This document shows, in pieces, positions 1-16,611 of a DNA stretch of 41,928 nt. The first letter of the stretch is position 1. Every line of letters begins with the position of its first letter. The translations under genes and the position numbers were made by a program. Source of the stretch: Setaria digitata (Eukaryota > Nematoda > Chromadorea > Rhabditida > Setariidae); NCBI GenBank assembly GCA_003640385.1, contig RCAB01000523.1, positions 1-41,928 on the forward strand, in the 5' to 3' direction. The notes beneath the pieces were generated by a model. It saw only the letters and a program-made list of their open reading frames with translations. It did not search any database and was not told the DNA's origin.

Positions 1-561
1 AAAAAAAAAAAAAAGAAAAAAAATTGTAAAATGTAAGCGTCGAAAAAATTTTTTTTACATTTGAAATTGTTTATAACTTTCAATAGCTATAATTATTTCA
101 CCTATTTAATTTAACATTATTTTACCTAGCTTGTACGATGTTTTAAAATATAATTTTAGGAACATTGTCACAAATGATACATTGTTATCATTTCTTTAAC
201 AAATATAAATAATAATTTAAATAGTGCGAAGGAAATCAATTAAATTAAAGGGAATTAAATTAGTTTAATTTAATATTAAAATGGCAGCAGAAAAGAGAGT
301 AAACAATTTTTAAACGAAATTATTGTTAATATCGGCAACTTCATAATAAAGATTGACTTTTTTTTTCACTGGACAAACTGATAATTTAGATGAATTGATA
401 ACAAATAGAATAGAAATGACTGGAAGAGGAAGAGTGAATGTTGTTTGTAAATGAAATTGTTGAATTGACTGGAAAAATTAAGGTCAAGGTGGAGAAATTA
501 TTTCATTCTCAAATGATAGTAGAAAATTTTCAATTTTTTAAAAGAAAAAAGACGAAATCTC

Positions 562-578
562 ATATATATATATATATA
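562..578. repeat. TA microsatellite
   Basis: Uninterrupted alternating A/T run in intergenic DNA. Similar runs lie at 2873-2891, 6483-6498, 6547-6560, 16472-16495 and about 27924-27940. Confidence 0.9.
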
Positions 579-2872
579 ATTACATTACATACGCACGCGT
601 AATACCCGCACATACATACGACACGTGGAGTTTACACGCAGGCGCACACATTTATGCATACACCCAGACGCGTATTTTACGGTTTCTTTCTGTAATTAAT
701 AAATCAAATTTGGTTTTTAATAATTGGTCATGCGATAATGACTCTTATCATTGGTATTTCTGTTATCAGTTACAAGTTTTGTTTTTTTCCTTTTTTTGAT
801 GTTTGTTAGTTTCAATGTTTCAATTACTTGTACAATTTATCTAAACAAATGCAAAATTTCATCACAAACGAGTTTTATTATTAAACTCTTTGATTTATTT
901 AATCTTGATTTCTTTATTTTGATTTCTCTCACAATTTAAATATTTCCATTTTTTCTTTTCTTTTAAAATAAATTATTTTGTAAGGAATGAGGAAAATAGA
1001 ATGGCGGAAATATCTAATAACAATTATCAAAATTATACTTCATTATCGTATAACATAATTTTAGATGAATTTTAATTTAATTTCAATTTTCAATTTCAAC
1101 TTTTTGGCAGTTATTTTCGTGTTAAAAAGTTTTTGTGACAAAACAAAAAAAAAAGTGAATTGGTTTTATAAACAAGTCATTTTTTCATCCTTTATTTATT
1201 TATTTGTTCTTTCTTTTCTTTTTATTTTTTTTTATTTTTTTAAGACAAGGGAAACAGAAATATTTATTTGGATTGACAATAATGAATAGCAATCATTGCT
1301 CCTCAATTTTTTTCCACTTCCATTTTTGGCTCATTAATTATATTAATTATTACTATTTGATTCATTACTGTCTAGACGTACGCCTAACGTAAGACTAATT
1401 GTGTAAAACAAATAAATCATTACTTAAATAGTAATAATTAATTTGTTTTATCATCTTGATGTTACATATACACACAAAATGAGGTGCATTATTATTCCCA
1501 CCAGAAATTCTTTCATGAAATCACAGAAATAATAATTATAAGAACAAATGAAGATCTTTATCCTTTTTCTCGACCTTCGAAAATTTATTAAATTTTTTCA
1601 TCATGCTAATTACAGTGGTGAAAATGTAAAGGAAAAAAAAAAGAAAAATTGCGACGAAATATTCGCATAATTCGTTTTTTTTTTTTTTGTAATTACCAAT
1701 TTATTTCGATTTTTTCAACATGAAAAATATGTTACTGTCCAAGTGTGACTTTTTAATTATTTGATATTTCAAATACTATTTAAACAAAAGCTTAACATTT
1801 CGAACCAAAAATTACTCTCGTTTTAAATTTATTAAAAAATTTCCGACTTATTAGTTCACACTCACACGGCAATTATAAGCTGTTCGAAGGAAGCTCAAAA
1901 TATGTAATTCGAATTTGAAAACTCATTGAATTAATTTAGTCACTTCAATTTAGTTAATCATTTTCAGTGATTTCATCCAATTCGTTTAACTTTACATGCA
2001 GAATGTAATCAGTCTTGGAAACATTTTTTTTTAGAAGAATGAACGAAATACCGACTGGAGGAATAAATTATCGAACAATTAAATTTCATTTTAATTGTCT
2101 TCATTTCTTTCTTCCCTTTAAACATTTATGTTCCTTTCCTTTTTACTTTTTTTAAATTTAATGTAATCAACCGCTAATTCGAAGATTTGTATTTATACAG
2201 AGGAGATGAAGAAAAGAATAAAGTATTTGAAGCATCGCTTTTCTTCCTTCTTTTCCACTTTTTTTTTTTTGAAACTTCTCAAGTTTGTTGTTCGACGAAT
2301 TGGAACTGAAAATATTTAAGTCCTCTCTTTCATCTTTCCCATTTCTCGCTTTTTTTTTTCCTATTCTTCTCATCAATTTCAAAATATTGAGAAAAAAGGA
2401 ATAAAATAAAAGTAAGAAAATAAAAATAAAATGGAGAAAAAAATTAATGAGAAACAAGAGAAATAATTTATAATGATGAATGCTTACACACTGCTGTAAA
2501 ATTCTGAACAACTTTTTTTTCTCAAAAAGGAAAAAAAAATCCCCTTCAAACAAAATTTCATTTTTTTAACATTCATTATAAAAAAGAATAATTTTTTCTT
2601 CTTTTGGAAATAAACCTTTCGTTAAATTTAATTGACAAATTGTGTATTGAACATGTTACAATAATATAAATTGCTTTTTGCGTAGTGCAATTTATTGCAA
2701 ACTAAGAATTCCAGGAAAATTCTACATGAAAATCATTTAACATTTCACAAAATGAATAAAGATAATTCTGAAGTTTTTCTTATTTTTCACTAAATTATGC
2801 ATATTTTAATAATCGTTAACTTTATAAATCTTATAACTATTTTTTCATTTCTTGACATAACCATACATACTA

Positions 2873-2891
2873 ATATATATATATATATATA
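2873..2891. repeat. TA microsatellite
   Basis: Alternating A/T run in gene-free DNA; nothing else is seen around it. Confidence 0.9.
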
Positions 2892-4460
2892 TTTCATACT
2901 TCTAAATAATAAATAAATTGGCTATACTAGTTTAAATTGAAAACGTGAAAGAAAAAAGTCAAAGCGTAAGAAAATTGTACTTATACATCTGTTCAATCAA
3001 AAAATTCGGAACAGTTATATTTCATTTCGGAAAGTGGAAAAAAAGGAAAAAAAGATAGAAAAAAAAAATTGTAATATCCGTATATGATTTTTTTCAGTTG
3101 AAGATGTAATATGTTCAGTATTTCACATTTTCATTTAACCTAAATTTCTACCTGAAGAACAATGATGACCGGAGGATAATAAGAAAAAGTATCGATCTAA
3201 CTGATGAAATGGAGTGCGCAGAAAACAAAAAAAAAAAAGTGACTGAAATTAATTCAATAAATAAGAAGTCATTATTTGAATTACTGAACAGATGTACAAT
3301 TTCAATCAGCATTAAATAGCCGGAAGCAAAAATGAATGAATGAACAGAAGATAACGAAACGATAACATGATGATAATGATAATGATGATGAAGAAGATTA
3401 GAAGCAGAGGAGAAGGGTCGATGATGCACGACTGTTAATAAGGAATGATTTTCGACGGTGTTCCAACAGAACTTCCAAACTCGATTTTATGATAATAATT
3501 TAACCATTTCTATGCGTTAATATTTATTTCACACAATCTTTCTCTCTTTTTTTTTTTCTTGTACCAATAAATTACAAAGAATCAAGCATTCTTCTTTCCT
3601 CTGTCTCACTTCTCTTCTTCACTCCCATCAAATCAACAGCGAACCGTCCTCACACTATTACCAAACATAAAACCTGTTGAAAAGATCAACATCATCATGA
3701 TCGTTGCGGTAAAAATTGACTAGAATAAAAAGAGGGGACCATCTTTGAAATGTGATCATGATACATGTGATATTCGCCTGTAATTATTCGAAAAATCCCT
3801 ACCAAAAAATGAGAGTGCTTACAAATAGCAATGAAAAAAAATCTGAAATCTACACTCTTATATGTAATTTGATTTGAAAATCTGTCATCTTACTCTTGCT
3901 GGAAATGTAACTGCCGTTAAACGATATAAGCAGTCCTGCAAGATTTTCAAATAATACCGCAAAACTAGCTCTTGTTAAAAAAGAGAAAAACTAGCTAGCT
4001 ACCTTCCAACAAACTCTTTAAATCAATAGTGAAAAATGTGACAAATGGGATGTGAGAGCTGTAGCAAGATTTTGTGGATTATAATTCTCGTACAATTTAA
4101 AAGTCCCGAATTTTATGGGTCTGATTATTTTGTAAAGTAATATAGCAAGATTTGTCTGCTTGCCGGAAATAATTAAGTAGTTTGCAAATGAAATGTTATT
4201 CTTACAACGATACTAAATCTGATCTGACTCACTGAATATTAAGAACTTTGGTTACAGCAGAGCAAAATATTTAGCTAAGGTATCCAGAAGTACTTTAAAA
4301 ATAACTATATGCTCATTAAAAACAAGCTGAAAATATTGGCAATGAGGAAGGACAGAAGAAATAGTTGTTAGTTAAGGGAAGCAAACACAAACGGCATGAC
4401 TTTGCCGGTGATGTATATTGCAAACTTCACTATAGAAAAAAAAAAAAATTCCAGCTTTTA

Positions 4461-4493
4461 ACAAGTTCTGTTCGGAAAAGAACAAGAACTTGT
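4461..4493. repeat. Inverted repeat / hairpin downstream of UBA52
   Basis: Left arm ACAAGTTCTGTTC (4461-4473) and right arm GAACAAGAACTTGT (4480-4493) are complementary with one bulged base, around a 6-nt loop GGAAAA. It lies about 290 bp beyond the UBA52 stop codon (which is on the minus strand), so it could be in the 3' end or the flank of that transcript. The stem is long and has more G/C than its surroundings. Its function is unknown. Confidence 0.6.
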
Positions 4494-4782
4494 GAAAATA
4501 AAAAGCCGCTGCCCAAAACTGTCACTTCCCTACACACTTCTTTCTTCCTCCTGAAGCAAATAAAAATTTTTTCCATACTATGGTAACAGTATGAGATATT
4601 TGCGCAAAGTAAAGACAATGTGCACAAACAAGTCAAGAGCTTTCATTTTTGACTTTGCATCATGGGCAATTATGATTGGAAATCCTTTAGCTGTTTATCT
4701 TGCTCATACGACGAAAAAAGTCAGTATTTATTTCGCTTCAAAATACAAGCACTCCCACAAACAATTTAAGACTACATTGCGC

Positions 4783-6107
<1,325 letters not shown>

Positions 6108-6244
6108 TCATAATAAGCGTAAAATGTATCGCAACGTGACATTTGATTCACGCATAAATTATGATTAATTCACATCACAAAAGAAAAATCACCCCATAGT
6201 CCATGCCACCTACTAATTTGTTGTCCTTAGGATACCCCAATTAA

Positions 6245-6454
6245 TTAAATCAAACCCTTCCTCCTTCAACCCCTGCCCTACAACAGAAACATCCAGACCC
6301 TCCAACCTTTTCTATCCCACCAACCTTTCAAGAACCTAAAACACTTTACAAACCATTCACACCAGATCTCAATACATCACTCTATTTGAAACCCTATGAA
6401 AATAACGTTGTCAAAGATTCGACAAAAATGAAAGTTGCTACACACCAAAAATAA
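6245..6454 (+). other. Stop-free, proline/threonine-rich frame of uncertain status
   Basis: A frame of 69 sense codons runs from just after a TAA (6242-6244) to TAA 6452-6454. It reads as a P/T/K-rich peptide (for example STPALQQKHPDPPTFSIPPT). It has no ATG near its start. A good acceptor (CCTTAG, ending at 6230) lies just upstream, but the intervening TAA blocks use of it in this frame. Strong strand asymmetry (many C, few G) may explain the lack of stops. It could be a decayed exon or chance. Confidence 0.2.
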
Positions 6455-6780
6455 ACGCAAAAAAAGTATTCATCAGGAACACATATATATATATATATTA
6501 TATGTATGTTTTATTATTATATATATTATACATATATCATAATAAAATATATATATATATTCATATAATCTATGCTACAATTTTTGTCCAGTGACAACTT
6601 ATTAATGAAAATAACAATTAGTGGTATAACGCCGAGACGTTTGGCACATATATTTTTGAAAGTTAATTTATTGAAATTTATTATAACTCCGTGGAAATCA
6701 TGCGGTTTATCACGAATGGATAAATGCTTGCATGTCATCAAGTTGTCGATCTTTGATGTCATTTAGACATATTAAATATA

Positions 6781-6830
6781 TAATATTACAGGTTATATAT
6801 ATATATATATATATATAACCTGTAATATTA
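6781..6830. repeat. 50-bp perfect palindrome with TA core
   Basis: The arms TAATATTACAGGTTA and TAACCTGTAATATTA flank an alternating TA core, and the whole block equals its own reverse complement. It would form a cruciform or hairpin. It is intergenic and more than 800 bp from the nearest exon. Confidence 0.9.
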
Positions 6831-7696
6831 TGATTATTCCATTTAAAACATCACAATTTAGCACTGAATTATTGCAATTTATATTTCTTCGCTTTTTGAA
6901 GTAGCAGAAAAATTCCTTTGTGCATCAATATAAAATTATGCAGATTAAAGGTGCACAAAGAAGATGATGGCGTAAACGATTGTGCCGATAAAATGTTATT
7001 TCCGTATGATTGATTTTAAAGATAATTAATTAGTATAAGAGGTACATGTTATCAAGAATTGAAAATAAAAATTATTAATTTCCACAGGTTTCTCTCATTT
7101 TCTTGATAAAGGAAGAATGTTTGGCTAAATTTAGCTTAACCTTTGAACCAATCAGCTATCTTTCTCTGAAAATAGTCTTCCATACTTTTGGAATATTGAA
7201 TAAGACAGTAATTTTCTTCTTTTTTTTTTAGTAAGATATTCTTTTTCTTTTGTTTTTTACTTCCTACTGAATCAAATTTTATAAGAAACATCGGTGCAAG
7301 AGTAAACTAGCTAAACTATCTTTTTTTTTTTTGAAAGTTTGTTATTAACATAGAAGAAAAATTTTACCGGAAAATGAAAGGAAATTTGATCATGTTATAA
7401 GTGGCATTGAATCAGTTGTGACATAGTGAGACTAAAATGTAAAAATCTTTTTAAATCAAATCGAACTTTTACATAACATTAATCACACTAGAATTGAATT
7501 AATAAGAAGCATTTTAAAATGAACTGAAAATGATCTGTAACTTAATACTATTTTGTTAATAAGATAAATAATGATTTACAGATAGTTCAAAGTTAAATAA
7601 ACTTGAAAATCTGAATTTTTTGAAATAATTCAGAAAAGAAGAAAAGGAAAAATTGCAAAATCCTTTTAGGAAAAAGAAGAATGGAAAAGAAAGAAA

Positions 7697-9752
7697 TCAA
7701 ACCTCATCATGATTATGAACAAATAAACCACCAAATAATCGTACAATAGGCATACTAAATTGTGGAGTAAATTCAAACGATTCACTAGATGGTACAGAAG
7801 TGTAGAGATCTGATCGTGAAGAGATTCTATCCTGTGAAATCGTTCCATGTTGTGGTTGCATCCATTGTTGTTCAATAAATTTTTGCTAAAAATTTTAGTC
7901 TTTTTTAGGATGAAAACAAAAAAAAGGCATAATAGTAGAAATATGATAATTTTAAAGAAAGAAAAAGAAAAACAAATGATAAAAATTTTTGAAAATGTAA
8001 AAAATAATAATAATAATAGAAATATGTAGTACATATGTAGTAATAGTAGAAATAGTTTTAAAGAAAAAACAAGCGATAAAAAACTTTTGAAAATATAATA
8101 GCTCAAGAACGAAAGTAATCGAATAATTATGAAAATACAGTGGTAAAAAAGAAATAAAAATGAAAATTTGATTGCAAAAATTTATGCAAATTTATTTTGA
8201 ACTCTATATTAGTATTGATTGCATGTTTATTTTGAAATTGCATATTGTAGATTTGGTAAAGTTATTTGCTAAAGTATGAAATGATATCAAAATTGCAATA
8301 GATGATAATTGATTGGATAAGAGAGTTGACAGTTGATAAATGAGTGATAATTGTTGAAACCTGAGATGACGATTTAATTCCATCGATTAATGTTGGTGAT
8401 GCAGCGGTAGTTGCAGCAGATGTTGAAGCACTTGAAACTGAACCAAAAATTTCACTACTAACTGGTGGTGGCTCAGTTATCGGAAGGATGATCCCCTGAG
8501 ATTGCGCTAACGGTTGATCGGTTTTTTCATCATACGGATGATGTGTGGAAAAAAATGGCGAAATTCCAGAAGCTGACTGAGATAATGGATAAAATCTGGA
8601 CAGTAGCGGAGCAGGTGTAGATCGTGCAAGTAATCCGGATTGTGCACCAATTCCGGCTATAGTACTAGATGGTGGATAAAATGCATGAGGTGGTAAACCA
8701 TTTCCGGATGCAACTTGAGCTCGTGGATAGAATCCAAATCCTGGTGCTGCTATCTGAGGTGGTGGATAGATAGCGGATGGTGCAGTTCCGGATGCAATCA
8801 TAGATGGTGAATAGAATCGAGACATTGCATCAGCTCCAGGTGCAAACTGATTTAATGGATAGTAGGTAGGTGGAAGAAATCCGGATGTTGCACCAGGACC
8901 GGTTACTGCACCCTGAACCGGTATATAGAATCCAGATGTTCTAGATGCTGTCTGCGATGGTAGATAAAATGCCGGTGATGATATTCCTGTAAATGCTGAA
9001 CCATAACCTGATAGCGGGAAAAATCCCGAAGAAATATCACGTATATTTGATGCATGCGATCGGCCAAATGATGCTGCTGGAAATTTAGCGTTTGGATATC
9101 GTTCATCTGTTAGCAATTTAGCTCGTTCCAGCTGCAATGAATGATGAGGTAATCGTTCCGGTAAACTGCCTCCTGATTGCTGCTGATAATAATTCTGTTG
9201 ATCATTATCTCGTGCTGCTCGAGAAAAGCGATGTCCCTCCATTAATTCATCTCTTTCCATTGCTTCACTGGAAACTTGTCCAGTGCTAGATTTTCCATAA
9301 TTTGATAATACTGATTTACGGATACGTGGCTGCAAACGTGACAAATGATGATAATGATGCTGATAATGCTGCTGATGATCGGTTAATGGTGGAATTTCCG
9401 ATCGTTGTCGTCGAGATTTGCGATAGCTGATACGATTCCTTGACGATGGATTCTCTTTTGCACCTCTTTCAAATGGAATATTTGTTTGCCTTGAATTATT
9501 ATTTAAAAAATGTAACGAATCTACTAATGTTTGTGGTACTACTGACTGATGACCATTTACTGCTACCGCTCCTCGTCTTCTTGAACGTCGAGAATCAAAA
9601 ATTGTAACTTCAGAGAGCGATTGCCTTCCAAGAGTTCGTGGAATTCTTAATTGTTGTTGCTCTCCGTAATCTTTATACTTTCTTTCTTTATCCACTGATG
9701 ATAGCTCACCTTTACCATTAAATAATTGCTGTCCACTTGTTATTTGCGACAT
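7697..9752 (-). CDS. Low-complexity Q/S/P/Y-rich protein, unknown function
   Basis: Two exons in this model: 8361-9752 (464 codons) and 7697-7885 (62 codons plus TGA), giving 526 aa. The CAG|GTTTCA donor and TTTTTAG acceptor join in frame. The N-terminal third is basic and polar, with clusters RRSRRR and RKSRRQR (possible nuclear signals), a His/Gln run near residues 125-137 and Gln/Tyr stretches. Residues about 240-410 repeat a degenerate motif, F-Y-x-P-x-Q-x-A-S-G, at 15-25 residue spacing (FYLPSQTAS, FYPRAQVASG, RFYPLSQSASG). The tail contains S/T/A-rich sequence. I see no signal peptide, membrane span or known domain. I do not recognise the family. It is probably nematode-restricted and largely disordered. 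The start may lie further upstream (see 10585-10641). Confidence 0.75.
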
Positions 9753-11504
9753 AATTCAATCTGTAAAATATTATGAAATGATAAATAAATATTAAAACCT
9801 CATTGTAACGGTTGATAATATCATATCACATTGTTACTTACATATATAAATTTTTTTTTTGTTAATTCATTCGATGATAGTATTATTTTAAAATTGCTTT
9901 AATCCCAGTACAGTTTATTACCATTGCTATAATAAAACAATGCAAATAATATCATTGCAACGAAAAGATAAAAAAATTTGGTGCAGAAAAAAAAAGCAAC
10001 GATGAAATCTTTTATTTATTAGAAGTTTCAATGACTAGCATATTCTGTGTGAGGAGTGATTAATTAATCTTTGGAGTAATTAACCTAATCAAATACTTTA
10101 TTAAAAACTTAGCTCAATGATGAGTTATTTAGATTTAAAAATAAATGGATTAAAAACTTGACAGAAATTTAGAGAAAGCTCTCCAATGATAAAAATTCAA
10201 AGAGTACATCGATAAGCAGCGATAATGATAGTTCTTTTATCGCTAACTATCAAGTTCGAATTTTTCTGAAGGTTCTGACAAACAATCCACTTCAACCGAT
10301 CAAAAGGAATAATTAATTAAAAAAAAGTGATTTATTATCATTTTTATGGTTGGTTATTTATACCGATATAATATGCAAATTTTATTTTTGATGTCATAGA
10401 AATTACATTTCTTCCTTTTCCTTTCTTTCAAATGTTTGATTTCTCCTTTTTTTTTTTCTCATTTAAACAAAAATTTTTAGGAATAGAAAAAGGAAACAGC
10501 TTAAAACTGGATTTTTTTCTTTTGTTTAAAACTGAAAGGAGATCAGCTTAAATGAAAATAATTAAGCAAAAAAAAAACTTATACCTTTAAAGAATTTCTG
10601 TAAAATGCTGAATCCATTGATGCATGAGATTTACCAAACATTATTGTTTATTCCTAAACATAAAAATCTAATCTAAAGGAATGAATCGAATTGATGTTAA
10701 ATTGTTTAATTTCAAAATAGCTAAAAAATAGTTTCTTGTCCGCTTCATCGTTACTACCAAATTTAAGATTAAGATGAAAATCCTAAGATTAATTTTTAGA
10801 CCTTTACAATGCAGAAAAAGGAATGCAATATTACACCAATAATTAATTACAGTCATTATTATCATCTATTAAATTGAAATGAATTCTTTTCAAAATTGCA
10901 TAAATTTATTGCGATGTTCCTTTAAATCTACGAATTTAAAAAAAAAAATAAATGAATAATAATACAAAGTAGTCTTAAGGTCTAGTGTGTATGTCAGAAC
11001 AAAAAAAAACTCAAATACTAACTACGCGCAGCATAAGTGGTCTATCAAAAATGATATCGCAAGCACTGTTCAAATTCATTTGATCTTTTATTTAAGAAAT
11101 GAAGTAAATTAACAAACGAAAAACATTTAAATTGACGAATGTGCATAGCTAAATCCGCCATTAAAAGTAAAACACATCAATATAATTGAGGTAAAATAAT
11201 CTGCACATCTAGAGACAGATTAACTACCTGCCGAAACGACAAAATATTCCGAAGAAAACCCTGAGGACTATCTACATCTTAAGTTGTGGTAGGTTATAAT
11301 AAAAATATATCGCTACTGACAATTATTTTATAATTAAATCAATATTTCACCGAAAATCTTATTCCCACTTAAACTTCTGTTATAGCAAATTAATAAAAAA
11401 AAAAAAAAAGATATCAAGCACAGTTCACTAATGATACAAATGCAGCTCACACTAAAATACTCAACTAAAAACACCCTCATTACAAAGCATTTCAGTACAT
11501 TTCA
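9753..11504. other. Spacer between the Q/S/P-rich gene and PRMT7
   Basis: Apart from the possible first exon at 10585-10641 I see no coding signal. The DNA is AT-rich with short A/T runs. The PRMT7 stop lies at the right end, so the last few hundred bases probably include its 3' UTR. Confidence 0.5.
10585..10641 (-). CDS. Possible alternative first exon of the Q/S/P-rich gene
   Basis: The sequence reads ATG then 18 codons (MFGKSHASMDSAFYRNSLK) and ends at AAG|GTATAAG, a reasonable donor. In phase 0 it can join the main exon at the internal acceptor GGACAG|CAATTATTT (codon 9 of the model above), but not at the stronger acceptor before the annotated ATG, where a stop would follow. FGKSHAS resembles FGRSHAS inside the main protein, and AFY resembles its repeat, which supports a real connection. 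Transcript evidence is absent. Confidence 0.4.
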
Positions 11505-15405
<3,901 letters not shown>

Positions 15406-15609
15406 CTAAACTCCGGAGGAAAGGAATTAGGAAAATGAATGTAAAATACAGAAAACAATGAGAATTATAACAGTTTACTGTCATCTTGCCGAAATAGCTC
15501 AACAGAAGATGATGGAAGGTTTAATTTTCTGGTATAGTCGGTCTCTGTTCTTAGTAACCTAGTCATAATTCAAAATGAAATTAAGCAATAAATCAGAAAA
15601 CTAATATAC

Positions 15610-15639
15610 CTCTTCAAGTACTTTAATGTCATCTATCAT
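15610..15639 (-). CDS. Possible alternative first exon of PRMT7
   Basis: ATG followed by nine codons (MIDDIKVLEE), ending at GAG|GTATAT, joins in phase 0 to the TTTAG|ATG acceptor of the PRMT7 first exon. The exon is too short for its sequence to be diagnostic, and nematode PRMT7 is known to start near the MFLE methionine. Treat it as one of several possible leaders. Confidence 0.2.
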
Positions 15640-15805
15640 TTCTTCTAACACATAAAAACCAATGCACTTCGTATAATTATATATATATCCAAGAAAAAAA
15701 AAATTTAAAAATGCTCCAACATTTCAATCCAAAATATTATTTTCCATCATCATTAATTTAATATATACATAAGTGATGGGAAAAAAACCACATTAAAACA
15801 GATAC

Positions 15806-15951
15806 CTTAGCTTCAGGACTTCTTTGTGTATAGCTCTGAATCCCAGGTATGAAAATCCCGGGAAGTAAGGATAAAATTTTGGAAATATTTGATTTATAGC
15901 CGAAGCTATTTCCGCGAAAGCAAAACGTCTTCAAAATAATTCTGGAAAAAT
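15806..15951 (-). CDS. Possible PRMT7 leader exon, mitochondrial-presequence-like
   Basis: This stretch is bounded by TTGCTCAG (acceptor) and AAG|GTATCT (donor). It is open in the frame that joins phase 0 to the PRMT7 ATG. It encodes RIILKTFCFRGNSFGYKSN... ending SYTQRSPEAK, which is rich in K, R, S and hydrophobic residues with almost no acids, as in mitochondrial targeting signals. It contains no methionine, so a start codon would have to lie in a further exon. It could equally be untranslated leader. Confidence 0.3.
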
Positions 15952-15978
15952 CTGAGCAATAAAAAAAAAGTAAATAAA

Positions 15979-16042
15979 TAAAGAAATGCCATAAAACACA
16001 AATCGACTTACTTTGCACAAAATTATGGACACTATGAAGATT
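15979..16042. repeat. 64-bp exact direct repeat, copy 1
   Basis: Identical to 16548-16611 over 64 bases, with different flanks on both sides. On the minus strand both copies carry the exon-like end GTGCAAA followed by GTAAGT, a consensus splice donor (in copy 1 the donor GT is at 16010-16011). Confidence 0.95.
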
Positions 16043-16074
16043 AAACGTTTGTCTGTCTAGCCCATCAGCAGATG
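16012..16074 (-). other. Possible PRMT7 5' leader exon (left limit is the donor)
   Basis: The exon ends at the GTAAGT donor inside repeat copy 1. Joined to 15806-15951 it reads open (SVHNFVQ-NFSRIILK) back to a TAA at about 16074. No ATG occurs in this frame. The upstream limit is unknown. Confidence 0.2.
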
Positions 16075-16547
16075 CTTATACGTATATTTGTATTTAGACG
16101 TTTACACTTACAGAACTACAACACTGTGGATATCTTGTATTTATGTATATATGTATATCTGTAAATTTTTACTATATATGTTTGCTATATATTTTTACGA
16201 TAGATGTTTAAAAAAATGAGTATCTTTAACTAAATATTCAAAATCCGCAAAATCCGCCGAGAATGTAAATCGGTTTTCTGAAACCAAGAATAGCAATTAA
16301 AAAATATTTATTACACAGAATCCATGCTAACAAAACAAATATTAAATTAAAAACATGAAAGAAAACTAAGGTGATGCACAAACCACGTGAAATTGATATA
16401 CTTGATAAATTAAAATTTAATCAATTTCAAACTTTCAAGTTCTTGGAAACAATTAATTTCAATATAAAGATTATATATATATATATATATATATAATATT
16501 TTCAATATATATTGAAAATAACGTGCCACAATGGTTGGCAGTAATTC

Positions 16548-16611
16548 TAAAGAAATGCCATAAAACACAAATCGACTTACTTTGCACAAAATTATGGACA
16601 CTATGAAGATT
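16548..16611. repeat. 64-bp exact direct repeat, copy 2
   Basis: Second copy, 569 bp to the right of copy 1 and 209 bp from the ANKMY2 stop codon. It also carries the minus-strand GTAAGT donor, so it may offer an alternative first exon; the frame that continues into PRMT7 is closed by a TAG just outside the repeat. Confidence 0.95.

Larger units (their letters stand above)
1..4782. other. AT-rich spacer, no supported gene
   Basis: Very AT-rich DNA with long A and T runs and stop codons in all frames. The only ORFs are short, low-complexity and rich in F, L, I and K. There are TA microsatellites near 562-578 and 2873-2891. A GC-richer patch near 590-690 (CA/CG-containing) has no ORF. I see no exon that can be tied to a protein family. 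The right end is the 3' flank of the ubiquitin-L40 gene and holds a hairpin at 4461-4493. Confidence 0.6.

Noticed and set aside
281..298. ATG followed by six codons (MAAEKR) and GTAAAC, like a first coding exon on the plus strand
   Set aside because: No downstream exon on the plus strand could be joined to it within the next 4 kb, and such short signals are common by chance.
1001..1075. Small plus-strand ORF of 24 codons starting MAEISNNNYQ
   Set aside because: No homology, no splice context and composition like the surrounding AT-rich DNA.
1065..1392. Hydrophobic F/L/I-rich ORFs in the left spacer resembling membrane proteins
   Set aside because: Such reading frames come from T-rich DNA; they have no conserved residues or exon structure.
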